A stretch of DNA of 64,000 nt, taken from contig FNZT01000012.1 in NCBI GenBank assembly GCA_900109435.1, positions 108,376 to 172,375 on the forward strand. The letters run 5' to 3'. The notes beneath the pieces are model-generated. The model ran no database searches, was not told the DNA's origin, and saw only the letters and a program-made list of their open reading frames with translations. Shown piece by piece: positions 8,801-15,742 of this stretch; positions within the stretch are counted from its first letter, which is position 1; every line of letters starts with the position of its first letter. The position numbers were made by a program, and so were the translations under genes. The stretch is from Ruminococcus sp. YRD2003 (GTDB lineage Bacteria; Bacillota; Clostridia; Oscillospirales; Ruminococcaceae).

Positions 8801-9735
8801 ATGCAACAGCCAATATAACATCGTACGAGATCGCTGATGATGATGGAAGGATCAGATTCAATTACAGCAACACATACACCGGTACAGAAGATACTGTTCA
8901 TGGTGTTGTGATCTACAGAGACGGCATACTGAACGATGTCCTGACAGTAGAAACAGCAGGCGCAACAGATTCAGCAAACCGCGCAGCGGTTGATTCTTTC
9001 CGTGCAAAGGATACGGGAAATGGTGTTTATGTCAGATCATATATCAAGATTGGTGACAAGTATAAGTATGGTGATACTGTATTTGTTCGTTATGCAGATC
9101 TTGTAGCATTCAGAGATGCAACAGCCGATATAACATCGTATGAAGTTGCTGATAACGAAGGAAGAATTAGGTTTAATTACAGTAATACATACACAGGTAC
9201 TCAAACCGCTGTTAATGGAGTTGTGATTTACAGAAACGGTGAACTGAATGAAGAACTGACAGTAAATACATTAGGAGCAACAGATTCTGCAAACCGTGCA
9301 GCAGTTGATTCTTTCCGTGCTAAAGATACTGGCAATGGTATTTATGTAAGAGCATATATCAAGATTGGTGACAAGTATAAGTATGGCGATACAGTATTCG
9401 TTCGTTATGCAGATTTGGTAGCATTCAGAGATGCAACAGCAACTATTACCGGTTATGAAAAAGCAGACAATGAAGGCAGAATAAGATTCCACTACAGTAA
9501 TAATTATTCTGGTAATGAAACTGCTGTTCATGGAGTTCTGATTTATAGGAACGGCGTTCTTAATGATGAATTAACTGTCAACACAGCAGGGGTAACAAAC
9601 TCTGATAATCGTGCAGCAGTTGATGATTTCCGTGCAAAGGATCTTGGTAATGGCATTTATGTAAGACCTTATATCAAGATTGGTAACACCTATAAATATG
9701 GCGAACAGGTATTTGTTAAGTATTCTGAGCTTTAA
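2812..9735 (+). CDS. Giant secreted repeat protein (beta-helix-like, Ig/MBG-like, C-terminal tandem repeats)
   Basis: A 2307-residue extracellular protein. AAGGAGG precedes the ATG by 9 nt, and an N-terminal signal peptide with a hydrophobic stretch (GIMALLIVAGSTG) ends near ANA-ATYS. Residues about 230-780 hold two glycine-rich blocks of short repeats of the type NIYGGTVTANGGDGAGIGG, which read like a right-handed beta-helix. Next come two copies of a Cys-containing module with AGNIEYY and PATGH, then several MBG/Ig-like modules (about 1080-1760) with DAGTYKV and GTARKSFTIG signatures. The last 400 residues are four tandem repeats of about 105 residues (GRIRF, VIYRDG, NRAAVDSFRAKD, YADLVAFRDAT). 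There is no LPXTG motif, dockerin or terminal membrane helix, so attachment must use another route, perhaps the C-terminal repeats. The role is probably adhesion or polysaccharide binding (inference). The gene is followed 90 bp later by the RiPP-like locus on the same strand, which has its own promoter. Confidence 0.85.
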   Translation: MASNLSYGMKRVLSGIMALLIVAGSTGLSANVRGGGLFARSAITANAATYSSDVQSLQVGDILEPGARYNADNKTITLQEGGYCTREEFESPATYTQGTQDVIPDNLMMLRVSSESGYEGKIGDGSGYYPYANGKKVDAWIVVAVEGNQWEQTAVTLAGYEETQSDNPFTSAVNYRQYNESGVLQDNGTLDANAGILIESDTKKWTNGKTYVASGEVVIDSRVKVTGTVNLILLDGASLTINGGISVAQSAPYDENAGTLNIFVGSTTNGTITGSGSLTATGSDRNAGIGCSSSDFSSGNVNIHGGTITATGGKNCAGIGGTVNIYDGTVTANGGDDGAGIGGNYNHDGNTVNIYGGTVTANGGQGAAGIGGGQFGEGGSVHIYGGTVIATGGERLPWDPNKPGNGIGRGNGYDGEEINNGTLTIAEGLSVFTSTDNENWTDTTVDLDTRTRYMKVGVPESVTTDIPYLTWDADEEKLVEAAEPCSEYTVVESSESEVTWGEANTTTWYVVTKDTTISSRITVNGTVNLILCDGATLTAEKGITVAVEEDYETGDLVPTTLNIYGQAGGTGVLTANTVYEDEGMVIIGGAAIGGCGVEDYDNDYNNRSGNSGTIRIYGGTINASDDDNCSDISAIGGGYYGEGGTVEIFGGTVNASTHGASMPAIGGRGDYYGHSAGTINIYGGTVNAQATGNYSPGIGGAFATPADINIMGGSVYARGNSAIGSGINSGDEYNHGTLTIGEDLVLQNSTDNSTWENVEASNNDYTRTRYMRTAKKLVVGQYIAVGDKVYTDDMIMSDSESCPHRFPENTSTVDSVIYKDNFYKFNITPEDSQSSSSSPDPTQIGDVFVYGAFIASETERTPAPTGFWIIDGEGTTENPFILSLDPPPSVTYTHVEAVAPTCTTAGNIEYYLGSDGNYYSDDQGTLLEDQNVIIPATGHSYGTPTYSWTEENGVWKCTATRTCANNTSHVETETVDGIYAEVTPATVNTVGTGRWTATFTNEAFTAQTKDVEIAQLVPEKHDAVAPNCTEPGNIEYYTYGDKYYTKDGETYTEITQAQTVEPATGHAFNYVPNGAVLTASCTHDNCEFENGVSLTIVHPNSLTYDGSEKGVTLDGLVAFNTATGLNISLDSIIYEQLVGEEYQRIDSVPMNAGSYRASLTVEGQTISVTYSIAKADLVEGAGYTVPTGLTATYGDTLANVELPAGWAWNDDSTSVGIAGEHTFSATFTPDDTNNFNTVTEDVTVTVGKATLNPSVSVEGWTYGEAQNSPVISGISGLQVAVIGVDHITGELWKYNGTEYQKVRDATLRDIPNLTGTPLDAGTYKVKLVVAENTNYEEGEWWSDEFVVAKADIVSSGNIANDTVWLTGDYIDFGDGAYIQSSWSPNSGKWHLTGKHKLGYGGFYTDHYWFVIEGVCDFNLNNDGKSGQPVYGVSISGSGTENDPYTAVPLHTPYATVTAPTANTLTYSGSAQVLVTEGTSAAGTVKYSLGTADVAGTEWTTDISTLTGTNANTYYVWYYVEGDANHNNTNPVCIPVTINQRSIEDAIIVLDKDHFEVSDTTYKPAVTYVIVGNTLLEATDYDVDYENNTSISANTPTVVITGTGNYGGTARKSFTIGTDLSDAVVTVNSTFKYNGTAKTPGVTVTYKGAVVNAANYIVSYSNNINAGTATVTITGNTDKGYTGSASATFNIAKAGIASVSASGTYAYTGEAIIPTLLVKDENGAVVDAANYNVEFVNNIKAGTATIVVTAKDGTNYTGTKTGTFEIGHRYTEVLATSAGCSTTGVKAHWIDENGASYLKNTNEEYVAATAAELAIPATGAHDYNTEDIQWYWTTDNSGAFAVFTCETCGTTTNVNAVVTSEAVAGGTQYTATVALGDDEYSVSKIVNNTAYVSAYSEVTGYEIADDEGRIRFMYNSKYDGDAVATYGVVIYRDGELNEELTVNTSGATDSANRAASDSFRAKDLGNGVYVRPYVKVGTSYIYGDTVFVRYADLVAFRDATANITSYEIADDDGRIRFNYSNTYTGTEDTVHGVVIYRDGILNDVLTVETAGATDSANRAAVDSFRAKDTGNGVYVRSYIKIGDKYKYGDTVFVRYADLVAFRDATADITSYEVADNEGRIRFNYSNTYTGTQTAVNGVVIYRNGELNEELTVNTLGATDSANRAAVDSFRAKDTGNGIYVRAYIKIGDKYKYGDTVFVRYADLVAFRDATATITGYEKADNEGRIRFHYSNNYSGNETAVHGVLIYRNGVLNDELTVNTAGVTNSDNRAAVDDFRAKDLGNGIYVRPYIKIGNTYKYGEQVFVKYSEL
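8500..9735 (+). repeat. Four tandem coding repeats at the 3' end of the giant gene
   Basis: Units of about 310-315 bp begin near 8500, 8820, 9130 and 9445. Some stretches are nearly identical at the DNA level, for example the block coding FVRYADLVAFRDAT at about 8766-8812, 9080-9125 and 9397-9440. The identity points to recent duplication or gene conversion. Confidence 0.85.
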
Positions 9736-9775
9736 GTTTTAATTATCTTCCGGTAATAATCAGACTTAATGCAGT

Positions 9776-9804
9776 TTGATTTATTACATAGATCGATCTA
9801 TTAT
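9776..9804 (+). promoter_or_regulatory. Promoter of the RiPP-like precursor gene
   Basis: TTGATT (9776-9781), 17 nt, TATTAT (9799-9804), giving a predicted start near 9811 and a very short leader in front of AGAGGTG and the ATG at 9826. It lies downstream of the stop codon of the giant gene. Confidence 0.5.
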
Positions 9805-9825
9805 AAAGAAAAGAGGTGCCTAACG

Positions 9826-9924
9826 ATGCAGTACATTGAAGCAGAGCTTGAGATAATCAGGTTCGATGCAGAAGATGTTATTACAACATCCTGCACAGGA
9901 ACAGATGATTGTCTTGGAGAGTAA
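9826..9924 (+). CDS. Candidate RiPP precursor peptide (32 residues, two Cys)
   Basis: A small gene too short for usual ORF calling. AGAGGTG lies 7 nt upstream of the ATG. The product has a leader-like acidic N-terminal part with EIIRFDAEDVITTS, followed by a ten-residue tail CTGTDDCLGE that holds both cysteines. Small clostridial peptides with a similar FxAEDVI-TTS segment followed by a Gly/Asp/Cys-rich tail are familiar to me as unassigned peptides (recollection, not searched). Position decides the call: the next gene, 66 nt downstream, is a radical SAM/SPASM enzyme, followed by PqqD-like, peptidase and ABC exporter genes. Likely product chemistry is a thioether or other radical-made crosslink at Cys, but this is inference. 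Confidence 0.65.
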   Translation: MQYIEAELEIIRFDAEDVITTSCTGTDDCLGE

Positions 9925-9931
9925 TCCGACA

Positions 9932-9965
9932 AAGGCTGTGCGACTAAAAATAGTCGCACAGCCTT
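9932..9965 (+). terminator. Perfect 15-bp stem-loop between precursor and modification genes
   Basis: AAGGCTGTGCGACTA (9932-9946), loop AAAA, and the exact complement (9951-9965). No T-run follows, so it may be a partial terminator or an mRNA-stabilising hairpin that lets the precursor be made in excess over the enzymes downstream. Confidence 0.75.
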
Positions 9966-9990
9966 AACGCTATTATGTAAAAGGTGAAGT

Positions 9991-11370
9991 ATGAATATAA
10001 TAAAAAACGGTGACAGCAGAGTCACCAAGATAATAAACAAGAAAAAGTTGAACGATGAGGCGGAATATCGCCTCTCTATATACACATATCTTTATTCTGA
10101 AAAGGGTAGATATCTAATACAAAATACACTTACTTTTGAGGTTATTGAACTTACTGAACAGGAATGGAACGCCGTTCAGAAAATTAAGATTATGCCCGTC
10201 AGTTATGATTATATAGTTAAAAACGTAATAGAGCAGCTTGCAATGTCACGATATATAGTTGAGATGGATTATGATGAAATTAAGCAGTATCAAGAAACAG
10301 TGTTTCTTCTCAAAACTATGGCAGGTAATAAAAAAGGCTTAAGAAGCTATACTATCTTTCCAACAACAGGCTGCAATGCAAGATGTATTTACTGCTACGA
10401 AGAAGGATATGCTGTTAAAACGATGACTACGGAAACGGCAGACCGGCTTGTTGACTTTATTTCAAAAACAAGATATAATGATACTGTCAAATTGAAATGG
10501 TTCGGAGGCGAACCCCTTGCGGGCTTAAATATAATACGTCATATATGCAAAGCGTTGTATGAAAAAGGTATCCCTTATAGGTCCACTATGACAACGAATG
10601 CAAGTTTGATGACGAAAGAACTCGCAAACGAAGCGAAAGAACTATGGCATTTGGAAAAGGTGCAGGTATCACTTGACGGCGCTAAAGAGGACTATACTCT
10701 GCGAAAGAACTACTATAACCCTGAAAAACACAACTACGACGTTGTTATGAAAGCAATACACTATCTCGCTGATGAGGGTATAAAGGTTAACCTTCGTGTT
10801 AATGTTGATTTGAATAATATTGAGCACATTTCCGAATTCTTGCAGGATATAGAAAAAGAGTTCGATGATATGGAGAATATATATTTATATATTGCACCGC
10901 TGTTTCAAGAGCAGCACGGAGAGCACTGCATTGATCTTTATCAGGAGATATTCAAACTCACTGATCTGCAAAATGAACTGGATATACCTAAAAGCACAAA
11001 TGGCGAGCATCAGACATTCAGAATAAGGACGAATTATTGTATGGCAGACAACGTCGATAACTGCATCGTCATAACACCTGACGGTGTTTTTAATAACTGT
11101 GAGCATCTTCCCGAAGCGCAGAGTTGGGGCAATATTTTTGACGGAGTAACTGATAAAGCGAAATTCGATGAACTGAATCAGCCTGCAAAAGTCGATGAAA
11201 AGTGCGCTAAATGTCCGTTCTTGCCTGAGTGTACGCCCTTCTATAAAAACGGTTGCCCTGGGTGGTTTGAGAAATGTTATGAATATCATTGCCTGAAAAC
11301 GGAACATGATATGCATAATCTGTTAAAGGGAGTGAATGCAGAAGCAGAAGATGATGACGAAGAATTATAA
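9991..11370 (+). CDS. Radical SAM/SPASM peptide-modifying enzyme
   Basis: 459 residues. The radical SAM cluster motif is CNARCIYC (C128, C132, C135). The SAM-binding GGEP-like signature is WFGGEPLAG. A Cys-rich C-terminal SPASM region starts at about residue 360 with NNCEHLPEA and continues with CAKCPFLPEC, NGCPGWFEKC and YHC, giving auxiliary Fe-S ligands. The first 110 residues look like an RRE-like or PqqD-like leader-binding segment. SPASM enzymes of this size act on ribosomal peptides, forming thioether or C-C links, or mature sulfatases; the context (small Cys peptide upstream, separate PqqD-like gene and exporter downstream) favours peptide modification in the cytoplasm. AAGGTG lies just upstream of the ATG. 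Confidence 0.9.
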   Translation: MNIIKNGDSRVTKIINKKKLNDEAEYRLSIYTYLYSEKGRYLIQNTLTFEVIELTEQEWNAVQKIKIMPVSYDYIVKNVIEQLAMSRYIVEMDYDEIKQYQETVFLLKTMAGNKKGLRSYTIFPTTGCNARCIYCYEEGYAVKTMTTETADRLVDFISKTRYNDTVKLKWFGGEPLAGLNIIRHICKALYEKGIPYRSTMTTNASLMTKELANEAKELWHLEKVQVSLDGAKEDYTLRKNYYNPEKHNYDVVMKAIHYLADEGIKVNLRVNVDLNNIEHISEFLQDIEKEFDDMENIYLYIAPLFQEQHGEHCIDLYQEIFKLTDLQNELDIPKSTNGEHQTFRIRTNYCMADNVDNCIVITPDGVFNNCEHLPEAQSWGNIFDGVTDKAKFDELNQPAKVDEKCAKCPFLPECTPFYKNGCPGWFEKCYEYHCLKTEHDMHNLLKGVNAEAEDDDEEL

Positions 11371-11371
11371 A

Positions 11372-12085
11372 ATGGCTGATACGGTCATTGAAGTGACCTC
11401 AATATACGAAAAAGTCCATGAATATTGCAAGGACTATCTCACGAACGAGCCGGCTGATTTTTCAGTATGTACCACTCCGGAAGATATAATCAAGGAGAAA
11501 GAAAAGTCCGATTCTGAGTATGCTTATGAGGGAAAGACATTGCCAAATTTCTCGCAAGGTACTCTTGAGGAAACAGCAGTTTATCGGAAAATCGGAGAAA
11601 AAATGCCGAACTATGATACGGTAATATTCCACGGTTCGATTATCGCAGTTGACGGACATGGATTCCTGTTCACTGCTAAATCGGGCACAGGAAAGTCCAC
11701 GCATACGGCTCTGTGGCGGGAATATCTCGGTGATAAGGCAGTAATGGTCAATGATGATAAACCCATGCTGAAAATCACAGACAATGGAGTTATTGCTTAT
11801 GGTACCCCTTACAACGGAAAACATCACCTCGGCTGTAATATGTCGGTGCCTTTAAAAGCTATATGTATAATTACCCGCGGCGAGAAAAACAGTATCGTTC
11901 GCATTGATAAATCAGAAGCCTACGCAATGCTTTTGCAGCAGGTCTACCGTCCGCAGGATCCTCTGCAAATGGCTAAAACTTTAAAACTTGTTGACAAGCT
12001 GGCAGAAAATGTTGAACTATACAAGCTCGCCTGCAATATGGATATTGAAGCGGCAGAAGTCGCATATAACGGAATGAAAGGATAA
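11372..12085 (+). CDS. HPr kinase-like P-loop protein of a RiPP locus
   Basis: 237 residues from the ATG at 11372, which abuts the stop of the radical SAM gene; an in-frame ATG at 11336 would overlap that gene by 35 nt and is less likely. The P-loop is KSGTGKST (about 103-110), followed by HTALWREYLG and a VNDDKPML strand, the layout of the HPr kinase C-terminal domain found as stand-alone proteins in peptide clusters. In lasso-peptide clusters related proteins phosphorylate the peptide; here the substrate is unknown. The order enzyme, kinase-like, PqqD-like argues for a role in maturation rather than in carbon regulation. Confidence 0.75.
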   Translation: MADTVIEVTSIYEKVHEYCKDYLTNEPADFSVCTTPEDIIKEKEKSDSEYAYEGKTLPNFSQGTLEETAVYRKIGEKMPNYDTVIFHGSIIAVDGHGFLFTAKSGTGKSTHTALWREYLGDKAVMVNDDKPMLKITDNGVIAYGTPYNGKHHLGCNMSVPLKAICIITRGEKNSIVRIDKSEAYAMLLQQVYRPQDPLQMAKTLKLVDKLAENVELYKLACNMDIEAAEVAYNGMKG

Positions 12086-12090
12086 TCATT

Positions 12091-12351
12091 ATGAAACTCA
12101 ATAAAGCATTTTTAACACATGACGATGGTGATCAGAAGCTGCTCGTTTCCACAGGAGCAAGCAAGTTCTCAGGACTTGTACGCAGCAATGAGACAGCAGG
12201 ATTTATTATAAGCTGCCTTGAAACGGATACCACAGAGGCTGAGATAGTCGCTAAAATGCAGAAGAAGTACGATGGTCCGAAAGATGCTATGGAGCGCGAT
12301 GTAAAGAAGGTAGTAGACCAGCTCAGAAAAATCGGAGCGATAGATGACTAA
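12091..12351 (+). CDS. PqqD-like peptide-recognition protein
   Basis: 86 residues, the size of discrete PqqD proteins. It begins MKLNKAFLTHDDGDQ, continues with a strand-rich half (LLVSTGASKFSGLVRSNETA) and ends in helices ending VVDQLRKIGAIDD. This is the usual PqqD winged-helix pattern with N-terminal strands that bind a leader peptide. AAAGGA lies 8 nt upstream. It follows the kinase-like gene by 5 nt and overlaps the peptidase gene by 8 nt, so all are translated together. The likely role is presenting the precursor to the radical SAM enzyme. Confidence 0.75.
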   Translation: MKLNKAFLTHDDGDQKLLVSTGASKFSGLVRSNETAGFIISCLETDTTEAEIVAKMQKKYDGPKDAMERDVKKVVDQLRKIGAIDD

Positions 12352-12784
12352 ATCGACTTTTGAGGAACAGCTTGCAAAAAACGGCAAGCTCATCTATACA
12401 AACAAGGGCGACAGCATGATGCCGCTCATTAAACAGAACAGGGACTTGCTCATTATCAAGCCTGTTCATGGCAGACTGAAAAAGTACGATGTTCCGCTTT
12501 ACAAGCGAGACAGCGGACAGTATGTGCTTCATCGTATTCTCAAAGTCCGCAAAAAAGATTACGTTATCTGCGGAGATAACCGCTGGGTCAAGGAGTATGG
12601 TATCCGTGACAGGCACATAATCGGCGTACTTACTGCGGTTGTCCGCAACGGTAAGGAAATTTCTGTGAACGACTGGAAGTACAGGCTATATGTTCACTTA
12701 TGGTGCGACTTTTTCCCTGTTCGAGAACTTTTTCTAAAAGCAAAGGCTTTTCCAAAATGGCTCAAAAGAAGACTAAAACGATGA
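12344..12784 (+). CDS. S24/S26 (signal-peptidase-like) peptidase of the RiPP locus
   Basis: 146 residues. The nucleophile box is NKGDSMMP (Ser near residue 26). The second conserved segment YVLHRILKV carries a His where bacterial type I signal peptidases have Lys, as in the SipW-type (S26B) enzymes. The third box CGDNRW matches the family GDN. A hydrophobic/basic C-terminal end (YVHLWCDFFPVRELFLKAK) could touch the membrane. It is smaller than housekeeping signal peptidases and lacks an N-terminal anchor. The likely job is removing the leader of the modified peptide (inference from position before the exporter). Confidence 0.7.
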   Translation: MTKSTFEEQLAKNGKLIYTNKGDSMMPLIKQNRDLLIIKPVHGRLKKYDVPLYKRDSGQYVLHRILKVRKKDYVICGDNRWVKEYGIRDRHIIGVLTAVVRNGKEISVNDWKYRLYVHLWCDFFPVRELFLKAKAFPKWLKRRLKR

Positions 12785-14502
12785 AAAATAACGCAGTAAA
12801 ATGGCTCTATTCGGTCACGGGCAGAAAAAAGTGGAATATCCTATGGCTGATGATAGTGCAGGCGCTCCACGGCGGCAGCGGAGTTCTTTACGCTCTTTTG
12901 CTCAGAAATATCGTTGACAACGCAGTTGGCGGTGACAGGAGCGGCTTCAAGCTGAACGTCCTGTACATCATTCTGCTCGTTCTGGCACAGGTAGCAATGA
13001 GGGCGATAATTCGCTGGCTTGAGGAATTATCAAGAGCATCTCTTGAAAACCTTTTCAAGCAGCGACTGCTTAACAATATCCTCACCAAAGACTTCGGAAC
13101 TGTCACCGCAGTCCACTCAGGAGAGTGGCTGAATCGTCTGACGAATGATACGGTTGTTGTTGCTCAGAACAGCGTTGAAATTATGCCGGGACTTGCAGGA
13201 ATGATAGTGAAAATGGTCAGCGCAATGGTGATGATGATTGTCCTCGATTACCGCTTTGCACTTGTGCTGCTGCCAGTTGGTATAGTCCTGTTTTTCGCCA
13301 CATACGGCTTCCGCAAGGTGTTGAAAAAACTCCACAAGAACATTCAGGAACGCGACGGTAAACTCCGTGTTTACTTGCAGGAACGTCTCGGAAGCATGAT
13401 GATGATACGCTCCTTTGCAGCTGAAAAGCAGACCGAAGCCGAGGCTCTTGACAAGATGTGCGACCATAAGGATACGCGAATGAAGCGCGTCCGATTCTCA
13501 AATTTCTGCAATATCGGCTTCCAGACCGGTATGCAGGGAATGTATGTCGGCGGAGTTATCTACTGCGGCTATGGCATTCTCACGGGCGCTATCAGCTACG
13601 GCACGCTCACAGCGATCACTCAGCTCATCTCGCAGATACAGTCTCCGTTTGCCAATATTACGGGCTATCTGCCGAAGTTCTACGCTATGACTGCAAGTGC
13701 GGAACGCCTTATGGAAATCGAGGATTTCGAGAATGACAGCGATGTTAAGCCTATGGATATTGACGAAACTCTTGACTATTACCGTAGCAGCTTCAAGTCT
13801 ATGGGACTTGATAGCGCCGAATTTGCCTATTATCCGTCCGGCGACAGCGTTCGTCTGCTCAGCAAGGATACAATGCCAGTTGTGCTGAAAGACATCAGCG
13901 TAGAAATTGGAAAGGGACAGTATGTCGCGTTTACAGGTCACAGCGGCTGCGGTAAAAGCACCGTACTGAAGCTGCTGATGTGCATTTACAAGCTCGACGG
14001 CGGCAGACGTTACATAACCGATAAAAGCGGTAATACCGAAGAGCTCTCCGCGAAATTCCACCGACTTTTTGCATATGTTCCGCAGGGCAATCAGCTTATG
14101 AGCGGAACTATACGCGAGGTCGTGTGCTTTGCCGATAAGTCCGAACTTAACAATGATGAACGTATAAATGAAGCACTGAAAATAGCCTGTGCAGACGAGT
14201 TTGTAAGTGAGCTTGACGACGGAGTTGATACTCTCCTCGGTGAGCGCGGAACAGGTCTTTCCGAGGGACAGATGCAGAGAATAGCTATTGCAAGGGCTAT
14301 ATTCTCGAAATGTCCGATACTGCTTCTTGACGAAGCTACAAGCGCTCTTGATGAGGCTACCGAGCAAAAGGTTCTTGAAAACCTCAAAAATATGACCGAC
14401 AAGACCGTTGTTATTGTTACTCACCGTCCTGCTGCGCTCGACATCTGCGACAGGATAATGCATTTTACTGAAAACGGAGTGATAGAGAATGGAGAAAAGT
14501 GA
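12781..14502 (+). CDS. ABC transporter, fused permease/ATPase (peptide exporter type)
   Basis: 573 residues from the ATG at 12781, which overlaps the stop of the peptidase gene as ATGA; the open frame extends 27 codons upstream inside that gene but translational coupling makes 12781 the better start. Residues about 15-320 form a six-helix transmembrane domain. The nucleotide-binding domain has Walker A GHSGCGKST, Q-loop VPQGNQ, signature LSEGQMQRIAIARA, Walker B ILLLDEATSALDE and H-loop VTHRP. There is no N-terminal C39 protease domain, which fits a separate peptidase encoded just upstream. Predicted to export the mature peptide. Confidence 0.9.
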   Translation: MKNNAVKWLYSVTGRKKWNILWLMIVQALHGGSGVLYALLLRNIVDNAVGGDRSGFKLNVLYIILLVLAQVAMRAIIRWLEELSRASLENLFKQRLLNNILTKDFGTVTAVHSGEWLNRLTNDTVVVAQNSVEIMPGLAGMIVKMVSAMVMMIVLDYRFALVLLPVGIVLFFATYGFRKVLKKLHKNIQERDGKLRVYLQERLGSMMMIRSFAAEKQTEAEALDKMCDHKDTRMKRVRFSNFCNIGFQTGMQGMYVGGVIYCGYGILTGAISYGTLTAITQLISQIQSPFANITGYLPKFYAMTASAERLMEIEDFENDSDVKPMDIDETLDYYRSSFKSMGLDSAEFAYYPSGDSVRLLSKDTMPVVLKDISVEIGKGQYVAFTGHSGCGKSTVLKLLMCIYKLDGGRRYITDKSGNTEELSAKFHRLFAYVPQGNQLMSGTIREVVCFADKSELNNDERINEALKIACADEFVSELDDGVDTLLGERGTGLSEGQMQRIAIARAIFSKCPILLLDEATSALDEATEQKVLENLKNMTDKTVVIVTHRPAALDICDRIMHFTENGVIENGEK

Positions 14503-15601
14503 ATTTCGTAAGAACGCTGCGGATATGATATATCTTACCGCTTGTGCGATAAATAATAAAAAGCCGAAACAGGAGCGTATTGACAGCCTAGATCTGCCGA
14601 AGCTGTTTGAGGTCTGCCAGAAGCATATTCTTACAGCCTGCGTTGCTTATGCTCTTGAATCGGCAGGCGTTAAGGATAATGACTTCACACAGGCAAAGGA
14701 AAAGGCTATCCGCAAGAATATCCTCCTTGATGCCGAGCGGAGAACGATACTTCGTAAGCTCGAAGCCGAGAAGATATGGTATATGCCGCTGAAAGGCTCT
14801 CTGCTCCATGACTGGTATCCAAAGCTCGGTATGAGACAGATGGCGGACAATGACATTCTCGTTGACAGCGACAAAATGGCTGAGGTACGCGATATTTTTC
14901 TTGATAAAGGGTATATATGTGAGCATTTCGGTAAAGGTAATCACGATGTTTATTTCAAAAAGCCTGTACTCAATTTCGAGATGCACAGCGGACTTTTCAA
15001 TCCCACTCACATCGGAAATCTATATCCTTATTTCAAAGACGTAAAAAACAGGCTTATCCACGATGACGGCTGTGATTATGGCTATCATTTCAGTCATGAG
15101 GACTTCTTCCTGTTCATGATGGCACACGAATACAAGCATTTCTCAGGTGGCGGTACAGGTGTTCGCTCACTTGTGGATACTTATATATTCCTACGAAAAT
15201 TCAAAGACTCCCTCGACTGGGATTATCTTAACGCAGAACTTGATAAACTTGGTATTGCGGACTTTGAGCGTAATAACCGCGAGCTTGCAATAAGAGTATT
15301 TTCAATGCAGCCGCTTTCATTTGAAGATAAAAAACTACTTGACTATTATGTTATGTCAGAAACATATGGCAATATAGATAATTTAGTTAAAAACGGAGTA
15401 AAGAATCGCGGAAACGGTTCTAAGCTAAGATACTTATTATATCGATTCTTCCCGCCGATTAGCTTCCTTGAAGGCTCTGTTCCGTGGGTCAAAAAGAGTA
15501 AGCTGCTTATACCCGCGGCATATTTGTACCGTTTCTTCCGTGGTGCAACTGTCAACAGGAAAAAAGTCGGCAACGAGTTCAAACAGCTTGGGAAACAATA
15601 A
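14489..15601 (+). CDS. NTP_transf_5-type (nucleotidyltransferase-like) protein
   Basis: 370 residues, overlapping the exporter gene by 14 nt. The central region WYMPLKGSLLHDWYP followed by MRQMADNDILVD is the recognisable core of the NTP_transf_5 family, whose D-x-D pair (DNDILVD) aligns with nucleotidyltransferase folds. Such proteins occur beside PqqD-like and HPr-kinase-like genes in peptide clusters. Their reaction is unknown to me; nucleotidylation of the peptide or a maturation partner is possible. Last gene of the locus, closed by a terminator at 15621. Confidence 0.75.
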   Translation: MEKSEFRKNAADMIYLTACAINNKKPKQERIDSLDLPKLFEVCQKHILTACVAYALESAGVKDNDFTQAKEKAIRKNILLDAERRTILRKLEAEKIWYMPLKGSLLHDWYPKLGMRQMADNDILVDSDKMAEVRDIFLDKGYICEHFGKGNHDVYFKKPVLNFEMHSGLFNPTHIGNLYPYFKDVKNRLIHDDGCDYGYHFSHEDFFLFMMAHEYKHFSGGGTGVRSLVDTYIFLRKFKDSLDWDYLNAELDKLGIADFERNNRELAIRVFSMQPLSFEDKKLLDYYVMSETYGNIDNLVKNGVKNRGNGSKLRYLLYRFFPPISFLEGSVPWVKKSKLLIPAAYLYRFFRGATVNRKKVGNEFKQLGKQ

Positions 15602-15620
15602 TACGCATAATAATGGTATA

Positions 15621-15647
15621 AGGCGCTGTTTGTAGCAGCGCCTTTTT
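15621..15647 (+). terminator. Terminator of the RiPP-like locus
   Basis: GGCGCTG (15622-15628) and CAGCGCC (15636-15642) form a 7-bp stem followed by TTTTT. Confidence 0.8.
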
Positions 15648-15661
15648 ATATTCATCAGGAC

Positions 15662-15690
15662 TTGACAAACAAAGAATAGTGTGTTAGACT
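15662..15690 (+). promoter_or_regulatory. Promoter of the DUF6076-like gene
   Basis: TTGACA (15662-15667), 17 nt, TAGACT (15685-15690). The spacer end AATAGTGTGT is also found in the rep promoter at 16566. Confidence 0.65.
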
Positions 15691-15742
15691 ATGATTAGCT
15701 AGTAATATAAGTATGTATCAATGCAATTACAAGGAGAAGCGT

